NCBI RefSeq assembly: GCF_001425905.1
Contig: NZ_LMDY01000003.1
Span: forward strand, 52,331 to 116,330
Length of the DNA stretch: 64,000 nucleotides
From: Methylibium sp. Root1272
GTDB lineage: Bacteria > Pseudomonadota > Gammaproteobacteria > Burkholderiales > Burkholderiaceae_C
Reading direction: 5' to 3'
In this document: positions 42,089 to 52,029 of the stretch, piece after piece
Position numbering within the stretch: position 1 is the first letter of the stretch
Layout: each line of letters opens with the position of its first letter
Position numbers and translations under genes: made by a program
The notes under the pieces: generated by a model
What the model saw: the letters and a program-made list of their open reading frames with translations, nothing else
What the model was told of the DNA's origin: nothing
Databases searched by the model: none

Positions 42089-43575
42089 GCCGGCTCTCCC
42101 TGACGCAGCGCATCGCGCGAGGTGACCACTCGGGCGGCCGTGACGCGGTCCTCGCCGGCACGCCGGGCATCGCGCTCGACGCGGTCGCGCAGGCGCTTGG
42201 CGGCCGAGATCTGCACCAGCACCGGCTCGGACTGCACGAACTCGCCGAGCAGTTGCTGCGCGTCGTCGTCCCACGGACGGGCATCGCCCTGGCCGAGCCG
42301 CGCCGGCGTCGGGTCCACGCGGTCCATTTCGCTGCCCAGCGGCAGGATGTGGAACAGCGCGTCGAACAGCGCGTTGCAGAACTCCTGCAGCAGGTAGGTC
42401 GCCCCCGCATAGCCCATGAAGGGCGTGCCGGTGTGGCGCCGGATGATCGGCAACGGGAACGAGGCCGGGATGAAGCTCGCGCGCATCGGCGAGCCCCCTC
42501 CTCCGCCCCCGCCGCCCTCGGCAAGGTACATGCGTTCGTTGTAGCTGCCGTACATCACCAGCGGCGGCTTCTCGTGCACGAGCTTGCGGACCGCCTCGTT
42601 GTCGGTCTTCTCGCCCGGCTTGCGCGCCACGGCAAAGTTGCACGGCAGCCCCAGCTCGTCGGCGAGGAAGTGCTTCACGCCGCGGGTGTAGGTCTCGTTC
42701 GCGACGATCGCGAAGCTCGCGGTGCCGAAGAAGTCCTGCGTGACCGAACGCCACAGATCCCAGATGGGCTTGATGGTGGTGTGCTTCTCGCGCTCGATGA
42801 AGGGCTCGGGGTCGAGGTGCAGCAACTCGCCGAGCCGGCGCAGGAACTTGGTGGTGCTGTGCAGGCCGATCGGCGCCTGCAGATAGGGCCGCTCCAGGGC
42901 CTCGCAGAGCATGCGGCCGAACTCGCGGTACAGGCAGATGTTGACGTCGGCCTCCACCAGCCGCGACACGTCGGCCAGGTGGCTGCCGAGCGGGAACACC
43001 ATGTTCACCTCGGCGCCGATGCCCTGCACCAGGCGGCGGATCTCGGCCAGGTCGCTGGGCGAGTTGAAGGTCCCGTAGCTCGGGCCGATGAGGTTGACGC
43101 GCGGCTTCTCTCCGGCGGGTCGATCGGCGAACGGCGTGCGGGCCGGCACCTTCTTCAGGCCGTACTCGCTCCACAGCCAGAACATCGCGCGATTCGCGCA
43201 CTGCCACTGGTCCTCGTCGATGGTGCGCGGCAGGAAGCGCAGGATGCCGGTGCCTTCGGGCGTGACGCCGCCGCCGATCATCTCGGCGATGGAGCCGGTG
43301 ACCACCACCGACGGCAGATCGGGATCGAGCGTCGCATGCGCGCGCTTCATCGAGCCCTCGGTGCCCTCGCGGCCCAGCTGCTCCTCGGCCAGACCGGTCA
43401 CGACGATCGGCAGCTCGTGGGGTGGCAGCGCGTCGGTGTAGTGCAGCACGCTGGTCACCGGCAGGTTCTCGCAGCCGACCGGGCCGTCGATGATGACCTG
43501 CAGGCCCTTGATCGCGGTGAAGACATACACCGCGCCCCAGTAGCCGCCCGCGCGATCGTGGTCGAGAACTAGCAT
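42085..43575 (-). CDS. bchZ: Chlorophyllide a reductase subunit Z
   Basis: A 496-residue NifK-like subunit of the reductase that reduces ring B of chlorophyllide a. Start ATG 43575 gives [19 protein letters not shown], the family start, with GGGGG seven bases ahead; ATG 43593 lacks a ribosome site. [20 protein letters not shown] holds a cluster cysteine. Near residue 357 there is a run of eight glycines between MYLAE and [12 protein letters not shown], which looks like an insertion against the family as I recall it. A repeat-like GC segment separates it from bchY. Confidence 0.95.
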   Translation of the reverse strand: MLVLDHDRAGGYWGAVYVFTAIKGLQVIIDGPVGCENLPVTSVLHYTDALPPHELPIVVTGLAEEQLGREGTEGSMKRAHATLDPDLPSVVVTGSIAEMIGGGVTPEGTGILRFLPRTIDEDQWQCANRAMFWLWSEYGLKKVPARTPFADRPAGEKPRVNLIGPSYGTFNSPSDLAEIRRLVQGIGAEVNMVFPLGSHLADVSRLVEADVNICLYREFGRMLCEALERPYLQAPIGLHSTTKFLRRLGELLHLDPEPFIEREKHTTIKPIWDLWRSVTQDFFGTASFAIVANETYTRGVKHFLADELGLPCNFAVARKPGEKTDNEAVRKLVHEKPPLVMYGSYNERMYLAEGGGGGGGGSPMRASFIPASFPLPIIRRHTGTPFMGYAGATYLLQEFCNALFDALFHILPLGSEMDRVDPTPARLGQGDARPWDDDAQQLLGEFVQSEPVLVQISAAKRLRDRVERDARRAGEDRVTAARVVTSRDALRQGEPA

Positions 43576-43615
43576 GACGATGCCCCCGGCCATGCCAGCG
43601 CGCGACCCGCCGAGC

Positions 43616-43693
43616 ACACGCCGCGGGTCCGGCTCCGCCGGTCCGCCGGCGTGCCCCTCCCGGGGGGGAGCGCCGAGGGCGCAACGGGGGGGG
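43616..43693 (-). repeat. GC-rich REP-like segment between bchY and bchZ
   Basis: Just after bchY come runs of C and G arranged as inverted pieces (CCCCTCCCGGGGGGGAG; GCGCCGAGGGCGC) next to GGCTCCGCCGG. Segments of this type (C-run, GCGCC...GGCGC, G-run) are common dispersed repeats in Burkholderiales. It widens this gap to 118 bases inside an otherwise compact operon. Confidence 0.5.
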
Positions 43694-45256
43694 TCATATC
43701 ATTTCCTCCGCCTTGCGCTTCTTGGCCATCTTCGCCATCTGGCGACGGTGATCGGCCTTGAAGGCAGCGTTGTCCTGGGGCACGCCCTGCGATGGCTCCC
43801 AGACGCCGGCGGTGTGCTGCGCACCGGCGTTGCCGAAGAACTCCTTCATCTCGTCGAAGCGCGCCTTGTTGCCGATGGCCGCATTGACCACCTGGGCCAG
43901 CGAGCCGGCGCCGGCCGGCCCCATCAGCGGGCGGGCGGAGATCAGGTTGGTGAAGTACAGCGCCGGGATCGACTGCTGCTTGGCCGCCTGCACGATCGGC
44001 GTGGTGCCGATCGCGAGGTCGGGTTGGAATTCGGCCATCGCCGCCAGGTCCTGCTCCAGCGAGGCGCGGTACTGCACCTGCACGCCATGCGATTCGAGCC
44101 ACTGGCGGTCCGCGTCGCTCCACGCGGTACGCGGGCAGGCGGTGCCGACATAGCGCAGGTCCGCACCGCTCTCCACCAGCAGGCGACCCACCAGCAGCTC
44201 CGAGCCCTCGTAGCCGCTCAGCGTGATGCGGCCCCGGATCGGCGTCTTGCCGAGCACCGCCTTGATGACGGGCAGGAAGCGGTTCTTGGCGGCATCGATC
44301 TTGTCCTGCGCGATGTTCAGTGCGCTGCCGACAGCCTGCAGCCAGGCTTCGGTGCCGTCGTGGCCCACCGGCGCCGAGCCGACGACGGACCGGCCCGCGG
44401 CCTCGAACTCGCGGATGCTGGCGGTGTAGAACGGATGGATCGCCGCGACCGCTGCGCCGTCGAGCGCCGCATAGAGCTCGCGCCATTCGCGCGTCGGGAC
44501 CACCGGACCGGCGGCCAGGCCCATCGGCTCGAGCAGCGCGCCGATCACCATCGGATCGGCCGGGAACATCTCGCCGAGCAGCGTGACCGTGGGCTTCCCG
44601 GAGCGCCCGGCCCTGGGTGCCTGCACCGGCCCGGCCTGGATCTCTGCGCGCGCGTAGCGCAGCATCGCGCCGGCCAGCACGTCCTTGGCCTCGGCATGGG
44701 TCGGCACGCCGAAGCCCGGCACGTCGATGCCGATGATGCGCACGCCGTTGATCTCCTTCGGCAGGATCTGCAGCGGCACGCCGCTGGCCGTCGGCACGCA
44801 CAGGTTGATGATGACGATGGCGTCGTACTTCGCAGGGTCCGCCTGCTGGTGCACGGCGTCGCGGATGTCCTCGAACAGCTTGCCGGTCACCAGGCTCTCG
44901 CTGTTGAAGGGCACGTAGCCGACGCTGCGGCGCGCGCCGTAGAAGTGCGACGTGAAGGTCAGGCCGTAGACACAGCAGGCCGAGCCCGACAGGATGGTCA
45001 TCGTGCGGCGCATGCGCAATCCGACGCGCAGCGAGCCGAAGGCCGGGCACATGCTCTGCGGCTGGTCGTGCGGGCCAGCCTTGGGGTCGCGCGGGTAGTC
45101 CTTCGCGTACTGGTCGAGCACCGCGCTCTTGCCGGCCGACTTGGCTGCTGCGAGCAGGGTCTCGCCGCCGGCATGGCAACCCATCCCGTCGCCTTCGAGG
45201 GCGGTCTTCACGCCGGGGGTCGGCGCGACGACGATGGGAGGAATGACGGCGCTCAT
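43694..45256 (-). CDS. bchY: Chlorophyllide a reductase subunit Y
   Basis: A 520-residue NifD-like partner of BchZ. Cysteines expected to hold the cluster are in [27 protein letters not shown] and [17 protein letters not shown]. The C-terminal tail is Lys-rich ([14 protein letters not shown]). It follows bchX by 12 bases. Normal length. Confidence 0.96.
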   Translation of the reverse strand: MSAVIPPIVVAPTPGVKTALEGDGMGCHAGGETLLAAAKSAGKSAVLDQYAKDYPRDPKAGPHDQPQSMCPAFGSLRVGLRMRRTMTILSGSACCVYGLTFTSHFYGARRSVGYVPFNSESLVTGKLFEDIRDAVHQQADPAKYDAIVIINLCVPTASGVPLQILPKEINGVRIIGIDVPGFGVPTHAEAKDVLAGAMLRYARAEIQAGPVQAPRAGRSGKPTVTLLGEMFPADPMVIGALLEPMGLAAGPVVPTREWRELYAALDGAAVAAIHPFYTASIREFEAAGRSVVGSAPVGHDGTEAWLQAVGSALNIAQDKIDAAKNRFLPVIKAVLGKTPIRGRITLSGYEGSELLVGRLLVESGADLRYVGTACPRTAWSDADRQWLESHGVQVQYRASLEQDLAAMAEFQPDLAIGTTPIVQAAKQQSIPALYFTNLISARPLMGPAGAGSLAQVVNAAIGNKARFDEMKEFFGNAGAQHTAGVWEPSQGVPQDNAAFKADHRRQMAKMAKKRKAEEMI

Positions 45257-45268
45257 GGGGCTGCTCGC

Positions 45269-46291
45269 TCAGACGTCGTCGTAGACCACTTCGAGGGTCT
45301 CTTTCCTGATCTCGGTCTTGCCGCACATGTCGAACTGCGTGGCCGGCTCGAGCACGACGTTGCGGCCCACGCTGTCGGCCGAGAACAGGCCGAGCAGCTG
45401 GTCCTGCGTCATCGGCTTGGGCCGCATCGGCGTGGAGTTGCCGACGTTCTCGGCCAGCTCGGCGAACATCGGGCCCCAGTCGGAGCCGGGCCGGCCGATG
45501 ATTTCGTAGCTGGCACTCTTGCGGCGGATGTCGTCGTTGGCGGGGATGGTCGAGAGCACCGGGATGCCCACGTTCTCGGCGAACTTCGCCGCCTCGCCGG
45601 TGCCGTCGTCGCGGTTGATCACCATGCCGGCCACGCCGACGTTGCCGCCGAGCTTGCGGAAGTATTCGACTGCCGAGCACACGTTGTTGGCCACGTACAG
45701 CGACTGCAGGTCGTTGCTGGCGACGACGATGACCTTCTGGCACATGTCGCGCGCGATCGGCAGGCCGAAGCCACCGCACACCACGTCGCCCAGGAAGTCG
45801 AGCAGCACGTAGTCGAAGCCCCACTCGTGGAAGCCGAGCTTCTCGAGCAGCTCGAAGCCGTGGATGATCCCTCGCCCGCCACAGCCGCGGCCGACCTCGG
45901 GGCCGCCGAGTTCCATCGCGTAGACGCCGTCGCGCTTGAAGCACACGTCGCCGATCGCGACCGCCTCGCCGGCCAGCTTCTTCTTGCTGCTGGTCTCGAT
46001 GATGGTCGGGCAGGCCTTGCCGCCGAACAGCAGGCTGGTGGTGTCGCTCTTCGGGTCGCAGCCGATCAGCAGCACCTTCTTGCCCTGCTGCGCCATCATG
46101 TAGCTGAGGTTGGCGAGCGTGAAGCTCTTGCCGATGCCGCCCTTGCCGTAGATCGCGATGATCTGCGTGGTCTTGGCGATCGGCGAGGTGACGGGCGCTT
46201 CGGGCTCGATCGCGGCCTCGGCGCGCAGGTCCTTCATCATCAGCGTGATCGGCGTGGCCTTGGCGGCGGAGCTCGGTACGGCAGTGCTCAT
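45269..46291 (-). CDS. bchX: Chlorophyllide a reductase iron protein X
   Basis: A 340-residue NifH-like ATPase feeding electrons to BchYZ. Walker A is [15 protein letters not shown], with Phe where BchL has Thr, as usual for BchX. LLIGCDPKSDTTSLLF follows, with cysteines in EVGRGCGGRGII and [14 protein letters not shown]. The stop of bchC overlaps its ATG. Confidence 0.97.
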   Translation of the reverse strand: MSTAVPSSAAKATPITLMMKDLRAEAAIEPEAPVTSPIAKTTQIIAIYGKGGIGKSFTLANLSYMMAQQGKKVLLIGCDPKSDTTSLLFGGKACPTIIETSSKKKLAGEAVAIGDVCFKRDGVYAMELGGPEVGRGCGGRGIIHGFELLEKLGFHEWGFDYVLLDFLGDVVCGGFGLPIARDMCQKVIVVASNDLQSLYVANNVCSAVEYFRKLGGNVGVAGMVINRDDGTGEAAKFAENVGIPVLSTIPANDDIRRKSASYEIIGRPGSDWGPMFAELAENVGNSTPMRPKPMTQDQLLGLFSADSVGRNVVLEPATQFDMCGKTEIRKETLEVVYDDV

Positions 46292-47223
46292 GAGCAGGCT
46301 CTCCAGTCGAGGATCATCTTCAGACAGGCCGGATCGCCGAAGGCGGTGCGGTAGGCGGCGTCGGCGTCGCCCGGTTCGGCGCGGTGGGTGATCAGGCCGT
46401 CCAGCGACAGCTGTCCCGACTCGGCCAGCGCCTTGGCGGCCTGCAGGTCGGCCGGCTGCCACTGCGAGGCGATGCGCAGCCGGGCCTCGCGCATGAAGGC
46501 CGGCGGAAAGCTGAACGTGAGCGTGTCGTAGAAGCCGGCCAGCACCACCTCGCCGCCAGGGGCGAGGCGCGCGATCAGCGTGTCGAGCAGCGCGGCATCG
46601 CCGCTCACGTCGCAGATGCAGCGGTAATCGCGCCGCGTGTCTTCGGCCGGGTCGATGACGGCATAGCCGGCCGCGCCTTCGCGCCGCGCCGCATCGGTGT
46701 CCCACACCACCGGCGCGCCGCCGGCCATCACCGCGAGCCGCGCGATCATCCGGCCCAGCACGCCGTGGCCGACGATGAGCTCGGGCAGTCGGCAGCCCTC
46801 GGCCAGGATCGCATGGTGTGCGGTCGCCGCCAGCGCCAGCAACACGCCCTGCTCGCCGAGCGATTCGGCGATCGGCAGCGCGCGCGCGCCGGGCACGACC
46901 ACGCGCGATGCGGCACCACCGAACAGGCCGCGCACGTCGCCGAAGCAGCGGGCGCCGGGCACGAACACGCGCCCGCCGAGCCGTCCGCCGGAGCGTGCGC
47001 CCGCCGCGCTGATGCGCCCGACCGACTCGTAGCCCGGTACCAGGGGGTAGCCCATGCCCGGGAAGGCCGGCATGCGGCCGAACCAGAGCAGCTTCTCGGT
47101 GCCGGTGCTGATGCCGCTCCACTCGATGTCGACCACCACGTCGTCCTCGGTCGCCGCCTCGAGATCGAGCCGGCTCAGCGCGAGCTGCTCGGGCTGCTCG
47201 AGCACGACGGCGAGCGCGTTCAC
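46288..47223 (-). CDS. bchC: Bacteriochlorophyllide a dehydrogenase
   Basis: A 311-residue medium-chain dehydrogenase-like enzyme that oxidises the 3-hydroxyethyl group to acetyl, the last ring step of bacteriochlorophyllide a. Opening VVLEQPEQLALSRLDL, SGISTGTEKLLWFGRMP, GMGYPLVPGYESVGRI and the nucleotide-binding LIVGHGVLGRMIARL fit BchC. GTG 47223 is preceded by GGGAGG. The 134-base gap to crtF holds a promoter and two PpsR-type operators. Confidence 0.95.
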   Translation of the reverse strand: MNALAVVLEQPEQLALSRLDLEAATEDDVVVDIEWSGISTGTEKLLWFGRMPAFPGMGYPLVPGYESVGRISAAGARSGGRLGGRVFVPGARCFGDVRGLFGGAASRVVVPGARALPIAESLGEQGVLLALAATAHHAILAEGCRLPELIVGHGVLGRMIARLAVMAGGAPVVWDTDAARREGAAGYAVIDPAEDTRRDYRCICDVSGDAALLDTLIARLAPGGEVVLAGFYDTLTFSFPPAFMREARLRIASQWQPADLQAAKALAESGQLSLDGLITHRAEPGDADAAYRTAFGDPACLKMILDWRACS

Positions 47224-47312
47224 GCAGAGCCTCCCGGGGTCGATCGCGGTGCTGCGGTGCGCGCAGGGCTGGAAGGGGGGCGAAGCATGTCGGGCTCGTT
47301 GGCAGGTGTTTG

Positions 47313-47356
47313 TGTCATCTTAAACTTACTCAATCATGTGTCAAGCATGATTTACA
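47313..47356 (-). promoter_or_regulatory. bchC promoter with two PpsR/CrtJ operators 8 bp apart
   Basis: TGTCAAGCATGATTTACA (47339-47356) is a perfect TGT-N12-ACA. A second site, TGT-N12-ACT, is at 47313-47330, leaving exactly eight bases between them, the spacing known for cooperative CrtJ binding at bchC. On the minus strand TTGACA (47344-47339), a 16-base spacer and TAAGAT (47322-47317) form a promoter, so the -35 lies inside one operator and the -10 inside the other. Confidence 0.8.
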
Positions 47357-47357
47357 G

Positions 47358-48542
47358 CTAGTCCGCTTGCGCGACTGACACGCCGGGATGGGCCAGGATC
47401 AGGCTGGTCTGCAAGGGCATGCGAGTCGGCAGGATCCGGATCCGCGCGAAACCCGCTGCCTCGAGCATCTGCGTCAGTCGCGCGGCGGTGCGCGGCCGAC
47501 CCTGGCCCATGGCCAGCAGGTAGAAGCCGAAGTAGGCGTCGCCCATCGGCTCCTGCCCTCGGGTGCCGGCCATCGGCTCGGCCAGCAACAGGCAGCCGTG
47601 GGACGGCAGCGCGGCGCGCACCGCCTTCAGCAGCATCAGCGCCTGGGCATCGTCGTGGTCGTGGACGACGCGGATCAGCGTGGCAATGTCGGCCCCGGTC
47701 GGCAGCGGATCGGCGAGGAAGTCGCCACCGGCCACCACCGAGCGTTCGCCCAGGCCCTGCGCTGCCAGCCGCGCGCGCGCGCGCGCCGCGACCGCCGGCA
47801 GATCGAACAGCATCAGCCGCAGCCGCGGCGCCCGCAGCGCCGCCTGCGCGAGGAAGGCACCCTCGCCGCCTCCGACGTCGAGCAGGCAGCGATGGCGTGC
47901 GAGCGGGTAGGCGTCGAGGATCTGCTCGGCCACCAGCGGCTGCGAGGCTGCCATCAGGGTGGAGTAGTCGGCCACGTCGGCAGCCCGTGCCGCGCCGGGC
48001 GTGGACGCAGCCGCATAGGCCCAGTAGCGCGAGAGGCGCGCGGGCCGGTTGTCGTCGCCACGCAGCAGCGCAACCGGGTCGCTCAGGTCGGCGTACAGCG
48101 CGGCGTGGTGCTCGACCATCGCGGCCAGAGCCCGGTTGCCGACCATCGGCGCGCCCAGCGGCCCCAGCCCGTAGCGCCCGCCGCTCCGCCGCTCGGCGAG
48201 GCCGAGCGACACCGCGGCGTCCAGCAGGCGTTCGGCGGCGTCCTCGGTCAGGTCGAACCGCAGCGCCAGCGCCCGGAGGTCCTGCGGCCCCTCCGCCAGC
48301 ACGTCGAACGCACGCAGCCGCACGCAGGCGAGCAGCACCTGCGAGTAGACGAAGCCGGCCACCAGATCGAACAGCGCGCGGGCCCGCCGCTGTGCGGTGC
48401 GGCGCGTGAACGGGAACGCCGCCGCCCAGCGCCGGAAGCGGGGGCTCGCCAGCAGCGCATCGCGCTGCGCCAGCCAGCGCTCGCGCCACGCCACGCCGTG
48501 GGGCGGTGGGCGGGCCGCTTCGGCGATGTCGAGCGGTTGCAT
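47358..48542 (-). CDS. crtF: Carotenoid O-methyltransferase (hydroxyneurosporene/demethylspheroidene type)
   Basis: A 394-residue SAM methyltransferase that makes the 1-methoxy group of spheroidene/spirilloxanthin. A winged-helix dimerisation region is followed by the SAM motif HRCLLDVGGGEGAFLAQAAL, IRVVHDHDDAQAL and LLAEPMAG. ATG 48542 is favoured by similarity; a GTG at 48590 that overlaps crtE is possible, and neither has a strong ribosome site. It lies between crtE and the bchC promoter. Confidence 0.92.
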   Translation of the reverse strand: MQPLDIAEAARPPPHGVAWRERWLAQRDALLASPRFRRWAAAFPFTRRTAQRRARALFDLVAGFVYSQVLLACVRLRAFDVLAEGPQDLRALALRFDLTEDAAERLLDAAVSLGLAERRSGGRYGLGPLGAPMVGNRALAAMVEHHAALYADLSDPVALLRGDDNRPARLSRYWAYAAASTPGAARAADVADYSTLMAASQPLVAEQILDAYPLARHRCLLDVGGGEGAFLAQAALRAPRLRLMLFDLPAVAARARARLAAQGLGERSVVAGGDFLADPLPTGADIATLIRVVHDHDDAQALMLLKAVRAALPSHGCLLLAEPMAGTRGQEPMGDAYFGFYLLAMGQGRPRTAARLTQMLEAAGFARIRILPTRMPLQTSLILAHPGVSVAQAD

Positions 48543-48564
48543 CGCAGCGGCGCGTCGGCGCGGA

Positions 48565-49446
48565 TCAGGCGGCCACGCGCACCAGCTCACCGCTCAGGGA
48601 CTGGGGCACCAGGCGCTCGGCCTCGGCGCGCACCAGCGCACGCAACTGCGACGCGCCCGGGCAGGGCGGGATCGCCGCGATGGCCCGCTCGACCAGCCCG
48701 TCGAACAGCCGCACCGCACCCTCGAGCCCGAGCTGGCCGGCGGCGCTGGGGCGGCACAGCGCGGCGTCCCGGCCCATGGGCTTGCCCAGCAGTTCGGGAT
48801 CGGCCGCGACATCGCGGATGTCGTCGGCCACCTGGTAGGCCTCTCCGAGACAGCCGCCGAGCGCTCGCCACGGTTCCGGCTCGACGCCGCAGGCCTGCGC
48901 CCCGGCCATCGTGGCGGCCACGAACAGCGCACCGGTCTTGGCGCGCTGGTACTGCGCGAGCGACACGCGCGGCTCACACTCCCAGGCCTGGCCCGCGACG
49001 ATGCCGTTGGGCATGCCGACGCCACGAGCGATGGTGGCCAGCAGCGGCGCGAGCCGTTGCGGCGAGCGGACCGCGCCCTCGGACAGCGACTGGAAGGCCA
49101 GCACGATCAAGGCATCGCCAGCCAGCACCGCCAAGCTTTCGCCGAACGCGAAATGCACCGAGGCGCGCCCGCGCCGTGTCGCCGCATCGTCGAAGCACGG
49201 CAGGTCGTCGTGGACCAGCGACGCGCAATGGAGCAGCTCGATCGCCACCGCTGCGGCCTCGCTGAGGCCGGGGTCGTCATCGCCGCAAGCCTGCGCCACC
49301 GCCAGGCACAGCTGCGGGCGGATGCGCGCGCCGCCGGGAAACACCGCATGCCGGATGGCGCCAGCGAGCTTCTGCGGGCAGTCCTCCTGCTCGCCGGTGG
49401 CGAGCGCTGCCGCCAGAGATTGCTCAATGCGTGTGATCGGCTTCAT
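48565..49446 (-). CDS. crtE: Geranylgeranyl diphosphate synthase
   Basis: A 293-residue class I prenyltransferase supplying GGPP for carotenoids and the bacteriochlorophyll tail. The first Asp-rich motif is LVHDDLPCFDDAATRRG and the second is YQVADDIRDVA. GGAGAA precedes ATG 49446. It starts the crtEF-bchCXYZ-pufBALMC superoperon and diverges from crtD across a set of PpsR-type operators. Confidence 0.95.
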   Translation of the reverse strand: MKPITRIEQSLAAALATGEQEDCPQKLAGAIRHAVFPGGARIRPQLCLAVAQACGDDDPGLSEAAAVAIELLHCASLVHDDLPCFDDAATRRGRASVHFAFGESLAVLAGDALIVLAFQSLSEGAVRSPQRLAPLLATIARGVGMPNGIVAGQAWECEPRVSLAQYQRAKTGALFVAATMAGAQACGVEPEPWRALGGCLGEAYQVADDIRDVAADPELLGKPMGRDAALCRPSAAGQLGLEGAVRLFDGLVERAIAAIPPCPGASQLRALVRAEAERLVPQSLSGELVRVAA

Positions 49447-49484
49447 CGTGGTTCTCCATGGACGGTGCACGGTGTCAGGCAAGA

Positions 49485-49528
49485 TGTACATTAAACATGT
49501 CAACTTAATGTGTCAATCAATGTAGACA
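49485..49528. promoter_or_regulatory. Three stacked PpsR/CrtJ-type operators between crtE and crtD
   Basis: TGT half-sites at 49485, 49498 and 49511 are exactly 13 bases apart. Each has a partner after 12 bases: TCA, TCA and ACA. The third, TGTCAATCAATGTAGACA, is a perfect site. The first and third are eight bases apart, the cooperative spacing; the middle one overlaps both. On the minus strand TTGACA (49516-49511) and TAATGT (49493-49488), 17 apart, could be the crtE promoter. Confidence 0.75.
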
Positions 49529-49570
49529 CATCAGGTCGACGCGTCAACAGACCTTGCTCGGAGGACCACG

Positions 49571-51130
49571 ATGCAAAGCGAGCGGGTGGTGGTGGTCGGC
49601 GCCGGCATCGGCGGCCTGGCCTGCGCGCTGGAGCTGGCGCACCAGGGGCTCGAGGTCGTCGTCGTCGAGCGCGGCCCGGCGCCCGGCGGCAAGATGCGCG
49701 AGGTGGGCGAGCACGGCGCCCGCATGGATGCCGGGCCGACGGTCTTCACGATGCGCTGGGTGTTCGAGGAATTGCTCGACCGCGTGGGCGAGCGCCTGGC
49801 CGATCACCTGACGCTGCGTCCGCTGACAGTGCTGGCCCGCCACGCCTGGAACGCCGACGAGCAGTTCGACCTGTACGCCGATGTCGAGCGCTCGGCCGAG
49901 GCGATCGGCCGCTTCGCCGGCGCCGCCGAGGCCCGGGCCTACCGCGCGTTCTGCACGCGGGCGCGCCGCGTCTATGCCGCGCTGGAAGGGCCGTTTCTGC
50001 GCGGCAGCCGGCCGACGCCCTGGGGCCTGGTGGCACGCGCCGGGCTGCGCGGGCTGCCAGAGCTGGCGCGCATCTCGCCGTTCTCCACCTTGTGGGACGC
50101 GCTCGGCGATCACTTCCGCGACCCACGCCTGCGGCAGCTGTTCGGCCGCTACGCCACCTACTGCGGCGCGTCGCCCTTTCTCGCGCCGGCCACGCTGATG
50201 CTGGTGGCCCATGTCGAGCAGGACGGCGTGTGGAGCGTCGATGGCGGCATGCACCGCGTCGCAGTGGCCCTCGCCGGGCTGGCCCAACGCCGCGGCGCGC
50301 GCTTCCACTACGACGCCTCGGTGTCGGATCTACTGATCCGCGACGGACGGGCCTGCGGCGTGCGGCTCGCCGACGGCCGGCAGATCGACGCCACGGCGGT
50401 GGTGTTCAACGGCGACCCCGGCGCGCTCGCGGCCGGCCACCTGGGCGACGACGCAATGCGCGCGGTGCGGCCGCCGACGGCGTCGGCGCGCTCGCTGTCG
50501 GCGCTGACCTGGAACCTCGTGGCGCGGACGCGGGGCTTTCCGCTGCATCGCCACACCGTGTTCTTTTCCGGTGACTACCGCGCCGAGTTCGACGACCTGT
50601 TCACCCACGCACGCCTGCCGGCTTCACCGACGGTCTACGTGTGCGCGCAGGACCGCGGCGATGCCGATACCGACGTGGCCGGCGAGCGCGGCGCCGAACG
50701 CCTGCTGTGCCTCGTCAACGCCCCACCCACGGCCGACCGGCGGCCCCTCACCGCCCAGGAGATCACGCGATGCGAACAGAAGAGCTTCGAGACGCTGGCG
50801 CGCTGCGGACTTCACGTGGAGCCGAACCCGCTGCAGCCCGTGACGACGACGCCGAGCGACTTCGAGCGCCTGTTCCCGGGGACCGGCGGCGCGCTCTATG
50901 GCCCGGCCTCCCACGGGTGGAGGGCCTCGTTCACGCGACCCGGGTCGCGCAGCCGGATGCCGGGCCTCTATCTCGCGGGAGGCGGCACGCACCCGGGGCC
51001 GGGCGTGCCGATGGCGGCGCTGTCGGGCCGGCTGGCGGCGGCGAGCGTGCTGCAGGACCACGCGGCGGTCCGCGGTTCGACGGCGTGGTCCCGCCCGGCG
51101 GCTATGCCTGGTGGTATGTCGACGCGCTGA
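49571..51130 (+). CDS. crtD: Methoxyneurosporene/hydroxyneurosporene dehydrogenase (3,4-desaturase)
   Basis: A 519-residue FAD-dependent desaturase of the CrtI superfamily. The flavin motif VVVVGAGIGGLACALELAHQ is at residues 6-25, PGGKMREV follows, and the C-terminal FAD segment is GLYLAGGGTHPGPGVPMAAL. It introduces the 3,4 double bond after hydration by CrtC. GGAGGA precedes the ATG. It is longer than many CrtD by a Ser/Arg/Pro tail that overlaps crtC. Confidence 0.93.
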   Translation: MQSERVVVVGAGIGGLACALELAHQGLEVVVVERGPAPGGKMREVGEHGARMDAGPTVFTMRWVFEELLDRVGERLADHLTLRPLTVLARHAWNADEQFDLYADVERSAEAIGRFAGAAEARAYRAFCTRARRVYAALEGPFLRGSRPTPWGLVARAGLRGLPELARISPFSTLWDALGDHFRDPRLRQLFGRYATYCGASPFLAPATLMLVAHVEQDGVWSVDGGMHRVAVALAGLAQRRGARFHYDASVSDLLIRDGRACGVRLADGRQIDATAVVFNGDPGALAAGHLGDDAMRAVRPPTASARSLSALTWNLVARTRGFPLHRHTVFFSGDYRAEFDDLFTHARLPASPTVYVCAQDRGDADTDVAGERGAERLLCLVNAPPTADRRPLTAQEITRCEQKSFETLARCGLHVEPNPLQPVTTTPSDFERLFPGTGGALYGPASHGWRASFTRPGSRSRMPGLYLAGGGTHPGPGVPMAALSGRLAAASVLQDHAAVRGSTAWSRPAAMPGGMSTR

Positions 51131-52014
51131 GCGACGACGGTGAACACGGTCTCACGCTGATCGGCTTCATCGGCAGCGTGTTCTCGCCCTACTACGCCTG
51201 GGCGCGGCGGCGTGCGCCCGGAGGCGCGGCCGATGCACAGCAGCACTGCGCGATGAACGTCGCGCTCTATGGCGCGGCCGGCAAGCGCTGGGCGATGACC
51301 GAGCGCGGCCGCGGCCAGCTCGAGCGCGATCGAGCCTCGCTGCAGATCGGCCCGAGCGCGATGACCTGGCGCGACGACACGCTGACGATCCGTCTCGACG
51401 AGGTCTGCGCGCCCTTCCTGTCGCGCATCCGCGGCCAGGTGCGCGTGCACCCCTCCGCGCTGACGGACGCCGTGCACGTACTCGATGCGGCCGGCCACCA
51501 CCGCTGGGGGCCGATCGCTCCGCGCGCGCGCGTCGAGGTCGAGCTCAGCCACCCCGCGCTGCGCTGGAGCGGCACCGGCTACCTCGACCACAACGCCGGC
51601 GAGCGTCCGCTCGAGCAGGACTTCAACCGCTGGGACTGGTGCCGCGCCACGCTGGCCGATGGGCGCACCACGGTGCTGTACGACGTGGCACGCAGCGACG
51701 GATCACCGCACGCGCTGGCGCTGCAGTTCAGCCCCACGGGCGAAGCGTTGCCCTCCTTCACCTTGCCGCCGCCGGCGCCGCTGCCGGCCACCCGGCTGTG
51801 GCGCATCGCGCGCGGCACGCACAGCGACACGCCGGCCACCGTCCGCGTCGTGAAGACCCTGGAGGACACGCCGTTCTACGCCCGCTCGCTGCTCGACACG
51901 CACCTGCTCGGCCAGGCCGCGGTCGCGGTGCACGAGAGCCTGTCGCTAGCCCGGTTCCGCAGCGGCTGGGTGCAGGCGATGCTGCCGTTCCGCATGCCGC
52001 GCACCCGCCGCTGA
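51083..52014 (+). CDS. crtC: Acyclic carotenoid 1,2-hydratase
   Basis: Adds water to the end group of neurosporene, lycopene or their derivatives, opening the methoxy-carotenoid branch. GGYAWWYVDALSDDGEHGLT and FIGSVFSPYYAWARR are the family's N-terminal signature; DFNRWDWCRA and HLLGQAAVAVHESLSL are C-terminal marks. The start is uncertain: GTG 51083 gives 310 residues but cuts close to the conserved block, and the only other in-frame GTG nearby is 50917. In both cases it overlaps crtD, so the two are coupled. Confidence 0.88.
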
Positions 52015-52029
52015 AGTCGGCCGACTCGC

